Source of the DNA: Alphaproteobacteria bacterium
GTDB lineage: Bacteria; Pseudomonadota; Alphaproteobacteria; CAAHEQ01; UBA3637
Direction: 5' to 3'
Assembly (NCBI GenBank): GCA_017453485.1
Contig: JAFTEW010000038.1
Coordinates: forward strand, 1 to 53,751
DNA length: 53,751 bases
A program made the position numbers and the translations under genes. The notes beneath the pieces are model-generated. The model worked only from the letters and a program-made list of their open reading frames with translations. It had not been told where the DNA came from and did not search any database. Below, one piece after another: positions 45,109 through 53,751 of this stretch. Numbering within the stretch: the first letter of the stretch is position 1; every line of letters starts with the position of its first letter.

Positions 45109-46002
45109 TTATCCTTGAATTTTTAAAGTAATATTTCCGGTCAATGATTGGTTGGGACCGATACTGCGAATACCGGTTCCGATGACCCCGTCAGCAGCCA
45201 GATTAAAGGCATTAGACGCATTAGAAGATGGTTCTAAACAAAAGAAATTTTTTCCCTTTGGAGCGAACAGAACAACATGGTGAAAAATATCACTAGTTGT
45301 GATGTCAACAGAAATATCCCGGGCAGGGTAGGAAATGCGGGCCTGCTCCTCAAAACCGCCGAAGCAGGTATCAAAAACGGCATTATTTAACGGTTTTCCT
45401 CCGTCAAAACTCCAAGCCGCCGGTGTTGTGTAAGGCTCATCAAAAATGGGATCGGACTCATTGCTCCAAACAACCTGTGATTTAAAGTTTAATTCAACAT
45501 CCTTTGTTTTGACAAAAAACGGATGAATACCTAAGCCGCACGGCATCGGCAAAGGGGATGGATTACGGACGGACAGTTGAATATCCAAATTTCCTTCATT
45601 CAGTGTATATGTAATTTCCGCCCCGAAAGAAAAGGGAAAACCTGAATCCTTTTTATCATGTGTCATGGTAAGGGTCAGACTGTCATCCGTTTGCTTTTGA
45701 ACCGTCCAGATGCTTTTCCAACCGTCACCATGAATTGGATCGGAAATTCCGTTTTGATTTTTGGAAACTTTACGCAGTATACCCCAGTAAGTAAATGATC
45801 CGCCGCGAATACGACCGCAATAAGGCAACATGGGAAATAATGCTGTTTGGTTTGAATCAAGTTTGTCTTTGCGAATATCTGTCGGCCGTAAAATATCTAT
45901 CCAATCTCCGTTTTTCTGATAGGTTAAAAAGGAAAGGCTTGCCCCCAATTCGGGTAAAATTCCCAATCGAACTTTTTTATTGGATAAAATAATTTCCTGC
46001 AT
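45109..46002 (-). CDS. Aldose 1-epimerase family protein
   Basis: This protein of 297 residues belongs to the galactose mutarotase-like fold that interconverts sugar anomers. The IHGDGWKSIWTV strand, the catalytic-His region LGIHPFF, and the final LEPSSNASNAFN block are family features. The substrate may be glucose or another sugar. It sits 3 bases from each neighbour in the run PAS/GGDEF sensor-epimerase-pyk, which suggests a sugar-uptake role, although no transporter is nearby. Confidence 0.88.
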   Translation of the reverse strand: MQEIILSNKKVRLGILPELGASLSFLTYQKNGDWIDILRPTDIRKDKLDSNQTALFPMLPYCGRIRGGSFTYWGILRKVSKNQNGISDPIHGDGWKSIWTVQKQTDDSLTLTMTHDKKDSGFPFSFGAEITYTLNEGNLDIQLSVRNPSPLPMPCGLGIHPFFVKTKDVELNFKSQVVWSNESDPIFDEPYTTPAAWSFDGGKPLNNAVFDTCFGGFEEQARISYPARDISVDITTSDIFHHVVLFAPKGKNFFCLEPSSNASNAFNLAADGVIGTGIRSIGPNQSLTGNITLKIQG

Positions 46003-46005
46003 GAT

Positions 46006-47088
46006 TTATAATCCTTTCTTTTTACGAGGTTTACTCTTTCCCTTCCTGGAAAGAACAGGTTGTTTTATGGGGGTATTCAGGCTATTTAACGCTTTCAACA
46101 ACATATCATCAAACAAATCTCGATCATTCGTTTTTTCGGCGGCCCCGAAGTGTACCGTGATAAAAAAGCCCCCCTTATATTGTAAGTTTTCCTTATGAAT
46201 TTTTTCCTTAATTCTATTGGCAACTGTCATCGCATTTTTTTGTGATGTTTCCGGCAATATCAATGCGAATTCTACATCACCAACGCGACCGATATAGTCC
46301 GAATCACGGATTATATTTTGGGTAATGGCCACAACCTGTCTGACAATATCATCACTGAAATCACGATGATCATCAACACTGTGAAAATAGTCTAACTGCA
46401 TAATCAAAACAGACAGATTCCGTTTATACCGAACGGCCCGTTTCAATTCGTGATAACCGGCTTCTAAAATAGCCTGCCGGTTTAAAACACCTGTCTGAGG
46501 ATCAACAGATGCCAGGTATTTTAATTCTTCTTCCAATCGTTTACGTTTTGTGATATCGAATCCGACGGAACGCAGTTCTTTTGGCTCACCCGAATCGTCA
46601 TACATCACGCGATTGGTCCACGATATCCAGAAATGTTCTCCGGATTTCTTAACGTTTTCTGTTTCGTTTTCCACATATAATTTGGGATTGGCAAAAATTC
46701 TGGAAATGATATCGGACTGTGGCTGATTATTTTTTGTCTTTTTGGGAAAAATCAGTCCGAAAGCCTCTTTCCCTATCAATTCTTCTTTTGTATAACCGAA
46801 TAATTCACAGGCATAATCGTTCATATCAATCATTCTGCCTTCGGCATCCATAGAGATAATAATACTGCGAGATGATTCAGGAATAAAGGGAGACAACAAA
46901 TCCTGGGCATCGGCTTTGGCCTTATTTAATTCTTTATCTTTTCCGGCCAATGCTTCTACCATATCTGATAATTTTTTGCGTAAGACCTGAGAACGGTTTA
47001 ATAACAAAATCGATATGATGACAAACAGAAGCGTCGTGACGAAAAAGAAAGCCTGTAACACAGTGACACAACTTATTGCTTGCGACAT
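46006..47088 (-). CDS. Membrane-anchored PAS sensor with a degenerate GGDEF domain
   Basis: A single membrane helix (about 10-30) precedes a coiled segment (about 35-65). A PAS domain (about 72-180) follows, with typical D-A-E-G-R-M-I-D-M-N and a PAC-like end DITKRKRLEEEL. The GGDEF domain runs from about 190 to 345, led by DPQTGVLNR. The active-site loop reads GDVEF (270-274) rather than GGDEF, and F-K of the metal/GTP site is F-H (235-236). The G-H of the family is R-D. I infer it is unable to make cyclic di-GMP and may sense or bind nucleotide instead. It leads the galM-pyk run. Confidence 0.85.
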   Translation of the reverse strand: MSQAISCVTVLQAFFFVTTLLFVIISILLLNRSQVLRKKLSDMVEALAGKDKELNKAKADAQDLLSPFIPESSRSIIISMDAEGRMIDMNDYACELFGYTKEELIGKEAFGLIFPKKTKNNQPQSDIISRIFANPKLYVENETENVKKSGEHFWISWTNRVMYDDSGEPKELRSVGFDITKRKRLEEELKYLASVDPQTGVLNRQAILEAGYHELKRAVRYKRNLSVLIMQLDYFHSVDDHRDFSDDIVRQVVAITQNIIRDSDYIGRVGDVEFALILPETSQKNAMTVANRIKEKIHKENLQYKGGFFITVHFGAAEKTNDRDLFDDMLLKALNSLNTPIKQPVLSRKGKSKPRKKKGL

Positions 47089-47120
47089 AAAATCTCATCT
47101 CCTTAAATCTGAACAGGCTC

Positions 47121-47149
47121 AGACTAACTTTTTTTTTGCAAATTGACAA
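47121..47149 (-). promoter_or_regulatory. Candidate promoter of the PAS/GGDEF-galM-pyk operon
   Basis: Minus strand TTGTCA (47144-47149), 17 bases, TAGTCT (47121-47126); AAGGAGAT then precedes the ATG. Confidence 0.5.
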
Positions 47150-47167
47150 GTAAAAAAATGCTTTTTC

Positions 47168-47196
47168 TTGACTTTTTTTGAAAAATGAGGCATCTT
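47168..47196 (+). promoter_or_regulatory. Candidate promoter of the suf operon
   Basis: TTGACT (47168-47173), a 17-base spacer starting with six T, CATCTT (47191-47196). The -10 is weak, which might indicate an activator such as IscR or Fur-type control, but no operator is clear. Confidence 0.4.
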
Positions 47197-47221
47197 ATCG
47201 GAAAAATGATAAAGGAAACAG

Positions 47222-48661
47222 ATGACAAATAGCAACCAACAAATTCGTGATATTGCCGCCGAAAAATACCGTTACGGCTTTGAAACACAGGTTGAAACGG
47301 ATTCTGTGCCAAAAGGCTTGAATGAAGATATTATTCGATTGATATCCCATAAAAAGAATGAGCCGGAATGGCTGCTGGATTTTCGATTAAAGGCTTATCG
47401 ACATTGGTTGACAATGACAGAACCACATTGGGGAAAGTTTGATTACCAACCGATTGATTATCAGGATTTATACTATTATTCGGCCCCACAAAACACGGGG
47501 GTTAAATCGCTGAATGAGGTTGATCCGGAAATCTTAAAAACCTATGAAAAATTGGGTATTCCTTTACAAGAACAAAAGGTGTTGGCCGGTGTTGCCGTTG
47601 ATGCAATTTTTGATAGTGTGTCGGTTGCAACAACCTATCGGGAACAGTTGAAAAAACAGGGGATTTTATTTTGCTCAATTTCCGAAGCGATTCGGGAATA
47701 TCCTGATTTGGTGAAACAATATTTGGGATCTGTTGTGCCTTATACGGATAACTTTTTCGCCTGCTTGAATAGCGCTGTTTTTTCCGATGGCTCTTTTGTC
47801 TATATCCCAAAGGGTGTCAGGGCCCCGTTGGAATTGTCCAGTTATTTCCGAATTAACGCCAGAAACAGCGGGCAATTTGAAAGAACCCTTATCGTTGCAG
47901 AAGATGATTCTTATGTCAGTTATCTGGAAGGGTGCACAGCTCCGCAACGGGATGAAAATCAGTTGCATGCGGCTATTGTAGAGATTGTTGTGAAAGATCG
48001 TGCCGAAGTTAAATACTCTACGGTTCAAAACTGGTATCCCGGGGATGAAAACGGTCGGGGTGGCATTTATAATTTTGTGACAAAACGCGGTATTTGTTAT
48101 AATTATGCCAAGTTGTCCTGGACACAAGTTGAAACCGGCTCTGCCATTACCTGGAAATATCCTAGTTGCATTTTAAAAGGCGATTATTCCGTTGGGGAAT
48201 TTTATTCGGTTGCTATGACAAAAAATTATCAAAAAGCCGATACCGGCACAAAGATGATTCATTTGGGAAAGAATACGTCTTCAACCATTATTTCAAAGGG
48301 AATATCCGCCGGTCATTCCGACAATACGTATCGTGGGGAAGTTAAAATAGCTCCTCAGGCTGTCGGGGCCAGAAATGTATCCAAGTGTGACAGCCTCTTA
48401 ATCGGTGATAAATGCGGAGCTCATACAATACCCGTTATGTCCTGCGGAAATACAAGTGGTATCATTGAACATGAGGCAACAACATCCAAAATATCGGAAG
48501 AACAACTTTTTTACGCCGAATCACGGGGGCTTAACCCGGAACAAGCGGTCGGTTTAATCGTGAACGGTTTTTGTCGGGAAGTCATGCAAAAATTACCGAT
48601 GGAGTTTGCCATAGAAGCACAACGGTTAATCGGTATCAATTTAGAAGGAACAGTCGGATGA
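47222..48661 (+). CDS. sufB: Fe-S cluster assembly scaffold SufB
   Basis: SufB receives sulfur from SufS/SufE and builds clusters within the SufBCD complex in the cytoplasm. The 479 residues contain the beta-helix core (from about 180, [22 protein letters not shown] to [30 protein letters not shown]). The C-terminal conserved Cys and Glu regions are kept. The AAAGGAA site before the ATG supports the start at 47222. The operon continues with a MazG-like gene, sufC, sufD, sufS and sufT. Confidence 0.97.
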   Translation: MTNSNQQIRDIAAEKYRYGFETQVETDSVPKGLNEDIIRLISHKKNEPEWLLDFRLKAYRHWLTMTEPHWGKFDYQPIDYQDLYYYSAPQNTGVKSLNEVDPEILKTYEKLGIPLQEQKVLAGVAVDAIFDSVSVATTYREQLKKQGILFCSISEAIREYPDLVKQYLGSVVPYTDNFFACLNSAVFSDGSFVYIPKGVRAPLELSSYFRINARNSGQFERTLIVAEDDSYVSYLEGCTAPQRDENQLHAAIVEIVVKDRAEVKYSTVQNWYPGDENGRGGIYNFVTKRGICYNYAKLSWTQVETGSAITWKYPSCILKGDYSVGEFYSVAMTKNYQKADTGTKMIHLGKNTSSTIISKGISAGHSDNTYRGEVKIAPQAVGARNVSKCDSLLIGDKCGAHTIPVMSCGNTSGIIEHEATTSKISEEQLFYAESRGLNPEQAVGLIVNGFCREVMQKLPMEFAIEAQRLIGINLEGTVG

Positions 48662-48942
48662 CATATAAGTACACAACGGAATCGCTTTGTAAGCAGGCAG
48701 TGGAAACCTGGGGTAAAGATAGTCAGTTAATGAAATTGCTGGAAGAAATGAGCGAATTACAGAAGGAAATTATTAAAAATATCAGTTTTGGAAAAGACAA
48801 TTTAAATGAAATTGCCGAAGAAACGGCCGATGTTTTGATTATGTTGGAACGCTTGATTTATATTTACGATATGTCGGATAAAGTGAATGAACAGGCCGCG
48901 TTTAAGGTAAATAGAGTTAAAGGATATTTGGGGATAAAATAA
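48658..48942 (+). CDS. MazG-like nucleotide pyrophosphohydrolase fold protein inside the suf operon
   Basis: This 94-residue all-helical protein carries the two metal-binding motifs of the MazG/all-alpha NTP pyrophosphatase superfamily: E-E-x-x-E at residues 29-33 (LLEEMSEL) and E-x-x-D at 55-58 (EETADVL). Enzymes of this fold hydrolyse (d)NTPs or related nucleotides to monophosphate and pyrophosphate. The ATG overlaps the sufB stop by four bases (ATGA), and sufC starts 2 bases after its stop, so it is fully embedded and co-translated. No known suf operon gene has this fold. I judge it a lineage-specific insertion, possibly of phage or housekeeping origin. Confidence 0.8.
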   Translation: MTYKYTTESLCKQAVETWGKDSQLMKLLEEMSELQKEIIKNISFGKDNLNEIAEETADVLIMLERLIYIYDMSDKVNEQAAFKVNRVKGYLGIK

Positions 48943-48944
48943 AA

Positions 48945-49688
48945 ATGGCTTTATTGGAAATTAAAGATTTACATGCCTGTGTCGGCGAAAAAGAGATTTT
49001 AAAAGGGGTTAATTTGTGCTTTGAACCAGGGGAGGTTCATGCCATCATGGGACCGAACGGATGCGGAAAAAGCACATTATCTGCTGTTATTGCCGGTCAT
49101 CCTTCGTTTCAAATAACGCAAGGCGATATTTTATTTAAGGGGCAAAGTATATTAAATCAAACACCTGACGTTCGGGCCAACAAGGGTATCTTTTTGGCTT
49201 TTCAGCATCCGGTTGAGTTGCCGGGTGTCGGCTTGGCGCAATTTTTAAAAACAGCCCTGAATGCCAAACGGTCTTTTTTAGGGCAGGCCCAAATGGACGG
49301 TGTTCAGTTCATGAAGCATATGAACCTGCGGGCCAAGGCATTGGGAATCACACCGGATATGTTAAAGCGTCCTGTAAATGTTGGCTTTTCGGGGGGAGAG
49401 AAAAAACGCCTTGAAACGTTTCAAATGGCGATGTTAGAACCGGATTTCTGTATTTTGGATGAAATGGATTCAGGACTTGATGTAGATGCCTTAAAAGTGG
49501 TCGGGCAGGGACTATCCGTTATGCGGGAACCGAACCGCAGTTTTATGATTATTACCCATCATGATGATTTGTTGCAATACATTCAACCTGATAAAGTTTC
49601 TATTATGCGGGACGGTCAAATTGTCACAACCGGTGGGGTTGATTTGGTTCATCAGGTAGAGGAACAGGGATATGATCATTTCCGATAA
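48945..49688 (+). CDS. sufC: Fe-S assembly ATPase SufC
   Basis: SufC is the ABC-type ATPase that drives conformational change of SufB-SufD. The P-loop GPNGCGKST is at 36-44, the signature FSGGEKKR at 148-155, and Walker B at 167-173 (DFCILDE). Its Q-loop HPVELPGV is also typical. The 247 residues are normal. The gene begins 2 bases after the MazG-like gene and overlaps sufD by 17 bases. Confidence 0.97.
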   Translation: MALLEIKDLHACVGEKEILKGVNLCFEPGEVHAIMGPNGCGKSTLSAVIAGHPSFQITQGDILFKGQSILNQTPDVRANKGIFLAFQHPVELPGVGLAQFLKTALNAKRSFLGQAQMDGVQFMKHMNLRAKALGITPDMLKRPVNVGFSGGEKKRLETFQMAMLEPDFCILDEMDSGLDVDALKVVGQGLSVMREPNRSFMIITHHDDLLQYIQPDKVSIMRDGQIVTTGGVDLVHQVEEQGYDHFR

Positions 49689-50292
49689 CCGGTTCTTTTT
49701 ATCTTCAACAGCAGGGGTTGTAGTTGAACGCCCTGCTTCTTCAAAATGGATATTTCAGGTATCTGAAAACGGATTCTTGCAGGGCGATTTCTTGCAAGTC
49801 AACGGTGATTTGGATATATCCGTATTGTTAAATGGCATTGATGCAAAATGTGAATTGAACTGTGGATATTTATTAAATGATAACAATAAGATAAATATAA
49901 AAATTCACGTAGAACATAAATGTTCAAAAACAATTTCGAATCAACAAATCCGCGGGCTTGCTACCGGTAATGGAGAAGCCTGTTTTAACGGAACAATTAC
50001 AATTCCGCATAACAGCCAAAAATGTGACGGTCATCAAAATCACAGAGCCGTTATTTTATCCGATACGGCCAGGGTCCTGTCGGTTCCGCAATTGGAGATT
50101 TGGGCAGATGATGTGAAATGTGCTCACGGTTCGGCAATCGGTCCTCTGAATAAAGAACAACTGTTCTATTTGCAAACGCGCGGATTAACGGAAAGCCAGG
50201 CCAGAAAAATTTTATTATCATCGTTTTTTAATCATTTCTCTTCCATGGAATTTGATGGAATTATTCAGGATTGGATGGCACATTATGTTTAA
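49672..50292 (+). CDS. sufD: Shortened SufD (core domain only)
   Basis: SufD partners SufB and is needed for iron entry. This version has 206 residues against the usual 400 or more; the N-terminal helical part and the first half of the beta-helix are missing. The C-terminal core has the conserved metal/cluster positions: C150 and H152 in VKCAHGSAIG. It also has GATT-like LNKEQLFYLQTRGLTESQARKILL. The 17-base overlap with sufC and the 8-base overlap with sufS argue against a frameshifted longer gene. I see no second half. It may be a minimal functional SufD. Confidence 0.82.
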   Translation: MIISDNRFFLSSTAGVVVERPASSKWIFQVSENGFLQGDFLQVNGDLDISVLLNGIDAKCELNCGYLLNDNNKINIKIHVEHKCSKTISNQQIRGLATGNGEACFNGTITIPHNSQKCDGHQNHRAVILSDTARVLSVPQLEIWADDVKCAHGSAIGPLNKEQLFYLQTRGLTESQARKILLSSFFNHFSSMEFDGIIQDWMAHYV

Positions 50293-51472
50293 AGAAGACT
50301 TTCCGTTATTGAGGAATCAAATTTGTTATTTAGATTCGGCGGCTTCTGCCCAAAAACCGGAGCCTATTTTGCGTTGTATGGACCAATTTTATCGGACGAC
50401 CTATGCTAATGTGCACCGGGGTCAATGTGCCATTGCTACCCGTGCAACGGATTTATATGAACAGGCCCGTCATACTGTTGCTGATTTCATCCATGCCCGA
50501 CCCAAAAACATTATTTTTACCAAGGGGGCGACCGAAAGTATTAATTTGGTTGCCAGCGGATATCGTGAAGTATTAAAACCCGGTGATGAAGTGTTGGTCA
50601 GTATGGCTGAACACCACGCTGATTTTGTTCCCTGGCAGCAGGTCTGTTTACGCACGGGGGCGATATTTAAAGTTTTCAATGTCTTATCGGACGGACAATT
50701 TGATTTAAACGACTTTCGATCAAAGTTATCACCGAGAACGAAAATGGTAGCAGTGACCCAACTATCCAATGTTTTGGGAATTGTTAATCCTATTCGGGAA
50801 ATAGCAGATTTATCACATCAATTCGGGGCGCGCATTCTTGTTGATGGAGCCCAGGGGATTGCTCATTTACCGGTTGATGTAGCAGAGCTTGACTGTGACT
50901 ATTATGCTTTTTCGGGACATAAATTATATGGTCCGACCGGTATCGGGATTTTGTATGGAAAAACAGAAGCGTTGGAACAATTGCCACCATATCAATTCGG
51001 AGGGGATATGATTAAAACCGTTTCAATTGAAAAAACTGAAATGGCCGATATTCCGGCCCGTTTTGAAGCCGGAACAACCCCTTTTGTTGAGGCTATCGGT
51101 TTGGCAGAAGCAATCCGATATATATCCCATATCGGTATGCGATCTATTTGTGAACATGAACGCAAATTGACCGATCTTCTTTTAGATGAATTACATAAAA
51201 TTCCGAATATGGAAATAGTAGGGGATTGCCGGGAAAAGCAAGGGTTAATTTCTTTTAATGTAAAAGGTATTCATCCGACAGATCTGGCTTTTGTTCTGTC
51301 AAAAGAACATATCTGTGTGCGTGTCGGTCATCATTGTGCTATGCCGATTCATCATTTTTTCAATCATGATGTTTCTTTGCGGGTTTCATTCGGATTGTAT
51401 AATGATGAATCCGATGTCAATATCTTTATGGAATCGTTGAAAAAAGCATTGTTATTGTTGGGGGAAGGATAA
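50285..51472 (+). CDS. sufS: Cysteine desulfurase SufS
   Basis: SufS is a PLP-dependent enzyme that takes sulfur from cysteine as a persulfide. The PLP Lys is K213 in FSGHK and the reactive Cys is C351 in VGHHCAMP. Its 395 residues fit the family (about 400). I start at 50285, where the sufD stop overlaps by eight bases; the frame upstream to 50252 lies within sufD. It works with SufE (34.6 kb). Confidence 0.96.
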   Translation: MFKEDFPLLRNQICYLDSAASAQKPEPILRCMDQFYRTTYANVHRGQCAIATRATDLYEQARHTVADFIHARPKNIIFTKGATESINLVASGYREVLKPGDEVLVSMAEHHADFVPWQQVCLRTGAIFKVFNVLSDGQFDLNDFRSKLSPRTKMVAVTQLSNVLGIVNPIREIADLSHQFGARILVDGAQGIAHLPVDVAELDCDYYAFSGHKLYGPTGIGILYGKTEALEQLPPYQFGGDMIKTVSIEKTEMADIPARFEAGTTPFVEAIGLAEAIRYISHIGMRSICEHERKLTDLLLDELHKIPNMEIVGDCREKQGLISFNVKGIHPTDLAFVLSKEHICVRVGHHCAMPIHHFFNHDVSLRVSFGLYNDESDVNIFMESLKKALLLLGEG

Positions 51473-51474
51473 TT

Positions 51475-51891
51475 ATGTCTGATGATAATCAGGTAAAAGA
51501 AAATAACATTGTTCTACCGGAAGCGGATATGCCGGATATGGATTTTGCATTCAAAGTCACCGTGGGAGAAACATTGAAAGAAGGAAAAAGCAAAGCATCA
51601 AAAGACGATATTATCATTGCTTTAAAAGCCGTTCAAGACCCTGAATTAATGTTAAATGTTTATGAACTGGGGCTGATTTACGATATTCGCCAGGAAGAAA
51701 ACGGTGATGTTTACGTGTTGATGACTTTAACTTCTCCGACCTGTCCGATGGCTGGTGAAATGCCCGGTATTGTTGCCAATGCGGTTTCATCTGTTCCTGG
51801 GACAGGTATCGTGACCGTTGAATTGACCTTTGATCCACCATGGACAACCGATCGGTTAAGCGATGATATTAAACTAATGATGGGTATTTAA
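51475..51891 (+). CDS. sufT: SufT / MIP18-family (DUF59) Fe-S maturation protein
   Basis: SufT helps mature iron-sulfur proteins in a way still unclear. The 138 residues contain the DUF59 motifs: DPEL..NVYELGLIYDI near residue 60 and the signature LTSPTCPMAGEMP near 83-96, with the conserved Cys. An N-terminal 40-residue acidic, low-complexity extension precedes the domain. It begins 2 bases after sufS and ends the suf operon. Whether it is true SufT or a paralogue PaaD-type protein cannot be determined here, but context supports SufT. Confidence 0.9.
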   Translation: MSDDNQVKENNIVLPEADMPDMDFAFKVTVGETLKEGKSKASKDDIIIALKAVQDPELMLNVYELGLIYDIRQEENGDVYVLMTLTSPTCPMAGEMPGIVANAVSSVPGTGIVTVELTFDPPWTTDRLSDDIKLMMGI

Positions 51892-51910
51892 AACATATAT
51901 TTCTTTCGGC

Positions 51911-51939
51911 TTGACTTTCCGATGAAATTTTCATACAAT
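51911..51939 (+). promoter_or_regulatory. Probable promoter of recJ
   Basis: TTGACT (51911-51916), 17 bases, TACAAT (51934-51939), ending 29 bases before the recJ start. Confidence 0.65.
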
Positions 51940-51968
51940 CCTTAATTAAATGTTTTAAAGGATAGGTT

Positions 51969-53732
51969 ATGTCTATTTTAAACGGAGAAAAATCGTTCGG
52001 TGGATTTGATTGGCTGTTGGCGGCAAGGGATGAACGCCTAACTCAATTATTATCACAACGTTTCGGACTGTCTGATTTGGTAGCCGGAATTTTAGCAGCC
52101 CGAGGTATTGATGAGAATTCTGCCGAATCATTTTTAAATCCGACATTAAAACAGGATTTGCCGAATCCTATAACCTTGATTGATATGGAAAAAGCCGCCA
52201 ATCGTATGGCCGATTCTATCATAAATGGAGAGCCAATCGGATTGATGGGTGATTATGATGTGGACGGAGCAACATCAACAGCATTACTTAAAATGTTTTT
52301 GGAAGAACTTGGTATTCGTGTCCATACGTTTATTCCTGAGCGGGAAGACGGTTATGGCCCGAACGCGCATAAAATGCAAGAATTTTATGATGCCGGTTGT
52401 CGGGTTGTGGCAACTCTTGATTGCGGAACAACAGCTTTTGAACCGATTGAGGTCGGCAAAAATTTAGGATTAGACATTATTATTTTAGATCATCATGATG
52501 CCGAAAAGACTTTACCGGATGCTTATGCTGTTGTTAATCCGAAACGGTTGGATGAAGATATAAATCATCCGTGTCGGTATATGGCAGCCGTTGGGGTCGT
52601 GTTTTTGTTTACCGTTGCTCTGAATACAGTTTTGAGAAATAGAGGGTTCTACCAATCGGAACGTCATGAACCGAATTTGATCCGTTTTTTGGATTTGGTC
52701 GCCTTTGGGACTGTTTGTGATGTCATGAAATTACAGGGTGTTAATCGGTTGTTTGTCAAGGCCGGTTTAAAACAAATGGCGCGCGGTGAAAATAAGGGAT
52801 TGGTCGCTCTCTCCACGTTGCTCGGGTTGGAAGAGCCGCCCACAACATATCATTTAGGATATGTGTTTGGACCACGGGTAAATGCATGTGGCCGGGTCGG
52901 ACGATCCGACTTGGGGATGCAACTTTTGTCGTGTCAGGATAATATTAAAGCTGCTGCTTTGGCACAACAACTGAATGATTTAAATTTAATGCGTCGGGAT
53001 ATCGAATCAACAGTTTTATTAGAGGCGATAGAGCAATCTGAAAAGAAAGCCAGTGAAGATGCCTTTGTGTTTGTTAAGGGGGAAAATTGGCATCAAGGTG
53101 TTATCGGTATCGTTGCCGGCCGTTTAAAAGATAGATATAATTTACCTGTTTTTGCATTGAGTCTTGAGGGAGACGAGGTAAAAGGATCTTCCCGCTCTGT
53201 TCAGGGAATTGATTTGGGAACACTGGTTATGAATGCTTTAGAAAAGGGGCTTTTAACTCGCGGTGGCGGACATCCGATGGCGGCTGGTTTTTCTCTTAAA
53301 AAAGAAAAGGTGGATGCTTTTTACCGCTATTTACAACAAGAAATCACGTTTGATAAGTTAAAAAACAATGTTTCAACATTAACGGTTGACGGGGCTTTGG
53401 ATATCGGAGGTATCACGCCTGCTTTGGTACGACAATTAAATTTGTTGGCTCCGTTTGGGGAAGCCAATCCTGAACCAAAATTTATAATTAAAAATGTAAT
53501 GGTTCGATATTGTAAATTATTAAATAACGGGCATATTGCCTGCACATTGGCCAATCAGGCTGGCCAATCAATTCGGGCTATTGCTTTTCGGGCGGCAGAT
53601 ACGGAAATCGGTCATCAATTATTAACATCCGGGGACAGGTTGTTTCATGTCCTGGGTGTTTTGAAACAAGACACCTGGCGGGGACAGGATAAAGTCCAAA
53701 TTCAAATTCAAGATATGGCTAATGCTTTGTAA
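51969..53732 (+). CDS. recJ: Single-stranded-DNA exonuclease RecJ
   Basis: RecJ is a 5'-to-3' single-strand exonuclease in recombination and mismatch repair. The 587 residues match the family. DHH-superfamily motifs are present: the first DYDVDG at 95-100, then LDCGTTA, then LDHHDAEK. The DHHA1 signature GRVGRSDLGMQLL and the R-G-G-G-H-P-M-A-A-G-F block follow. An AAAGGATAG ribosome site precedes the ATG. It stands alone after the suf operon with its own promoter. The window ends 19 bases after its stop. Confidence 0.96.
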   Translation: MSILNGEKSFGGFDWLLAARDERLTQLLSQRFGLSDLVAGILAARGIDENSAESFLNPTLKQDLPNPITLIDMEKAANRMADSIINGEPIGLMGDYDVDGATSTALLKMFLEELGIRVHTFIPEREDGYGPNAHKMQEFYDAGCRVVATLDCGTTAFEPIEVGKNLGLDIIILDHHDAEKTLPDAYAVVNPKRLDEDINHPCRYMAAVGVVFLFTVALNTVLRNRGFYQSERHEPNLIRFLDLVAFGTVCDVMKLQGVNRLFVKAGLKQMARGENKGLVALSTLLGLEEPPTTYHLGYVFGPRVNACGRVGRSDLGMQLLSCQDNIKAAALAQQLNDLNLMRRDIESTVLLEAIEQSEKKASEDAFVFVKGENWHQGVIGIVAGRLKDRYNLPVFALSLEGDEVKGSSRSVQGIDLGTLVMNALEKGLLTRGGGHPMAAGFSLKKEKVDAFYRYLQQEITFDKLKNNVSTLTVDGALDIGGITPALVRQLNLLAPFGEANPEPKFIIKNVMVRYCKLLNNGHIACTLANQAGQSIRAIAFRAADTEIGHQLLTSGDRLFHVLGVLKQDTWRGQDKVQIQIQDMANAL

Positions 53733-53751
53733 TTTATGATAAATTTATAAA

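Overview
The window reads as a stretch of ordinary chromosome from an alphaproteobacterium of moderate-to-low GC content. The evidence is the gene content and order: a minimal kinase-domain-only HPr kinase next to a mannose-type EIIA and HPr, tpiA-secG-kdsA-eno, PBP1A followed by prfB, hpf-ptsN, a SPOR-domain gene followed by nagZ, and a sufB-C-D-S-T operon. Kdo synthesis (kdsA), Kdo-era lipid and envelope genes and a porin-like barrel show a Gram-negative outer membrane. A glycogen synthase and a diaminopimelate dehydrogenase are less typical of the class. I infer an uncultured, possibly host-associated lineage, but the sequence alone does not fix the species.

Layout. 1-1.7 kb: end of a membrane protein and a 23S/tRNA uracil methyltransferase. 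1.7-4.9 kb: lysS, a small membrane protein, tRNA-Arg(CCU), then hprK, EIIA, HPr and slyX. 4.9-9.6 kb: a catalytically dead transglutaminase-fold protein, then tpiA-secG-kdsA-eno and a half-length glycosyltransferase. 9.6-12.8 kb: a beta-barrel protein, a 568-base gene-free segment full of degenerate TGTCATCC repeats, and two unrecognised proteins. 12.9-21.2 kb: PBP1A, prfB (with +1 programmed frameshift), a DUF47/PiT phosphate pair and a very large AsmA-like protein. 21.2-28.5 kb: repeats, then the leftward run SPOR protein, nagZ, M50 protease, serS; hpf-ptsN; hemW; fabD. 28.5-34.6 kb: infA, a degenerate MraY/WecA-like protein, uvrB; murA-small ORF-dtd; small orphan genes. 34.6-41.3 kb: sufE, a periplasmic protein, biotin ligase, RNase J, diaminopimelate dehydrogenase and glycogen synthase. 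41.4-47.1 kb: prfC, a two-gene orphan cassette, and a PAS/degenerate-GGDEF sensor in one run with galM and pyk. 47.2-53.7 kb: the suf operon carrying a MazG-like gene, then recJ.

How the genes fit together. The hprK-EIIA-HPr cluster and the distant ptsN suggest a regulatory rather than sugar-transporting phosphotransferase system; no permease is present here. tpiA, eno and pyk with galM and glgA give part of central carbon metabolism. The suf genes plus sufE (12 kb away) cover iron-sulfur assembly. Sigma-70-type promoters are easy to see, with a T-tract often following the -35 box.

No single spectacular system is evident. The most novel elements are small: a two-member family of about 110-residue proteins at 32.1 and 43.4 kb, a 71-residue protein made of two 19-residue YD-like repeats behind a perfect consensus promoter, and several pseudoenzyme-like paralogues placed in conserved operons.
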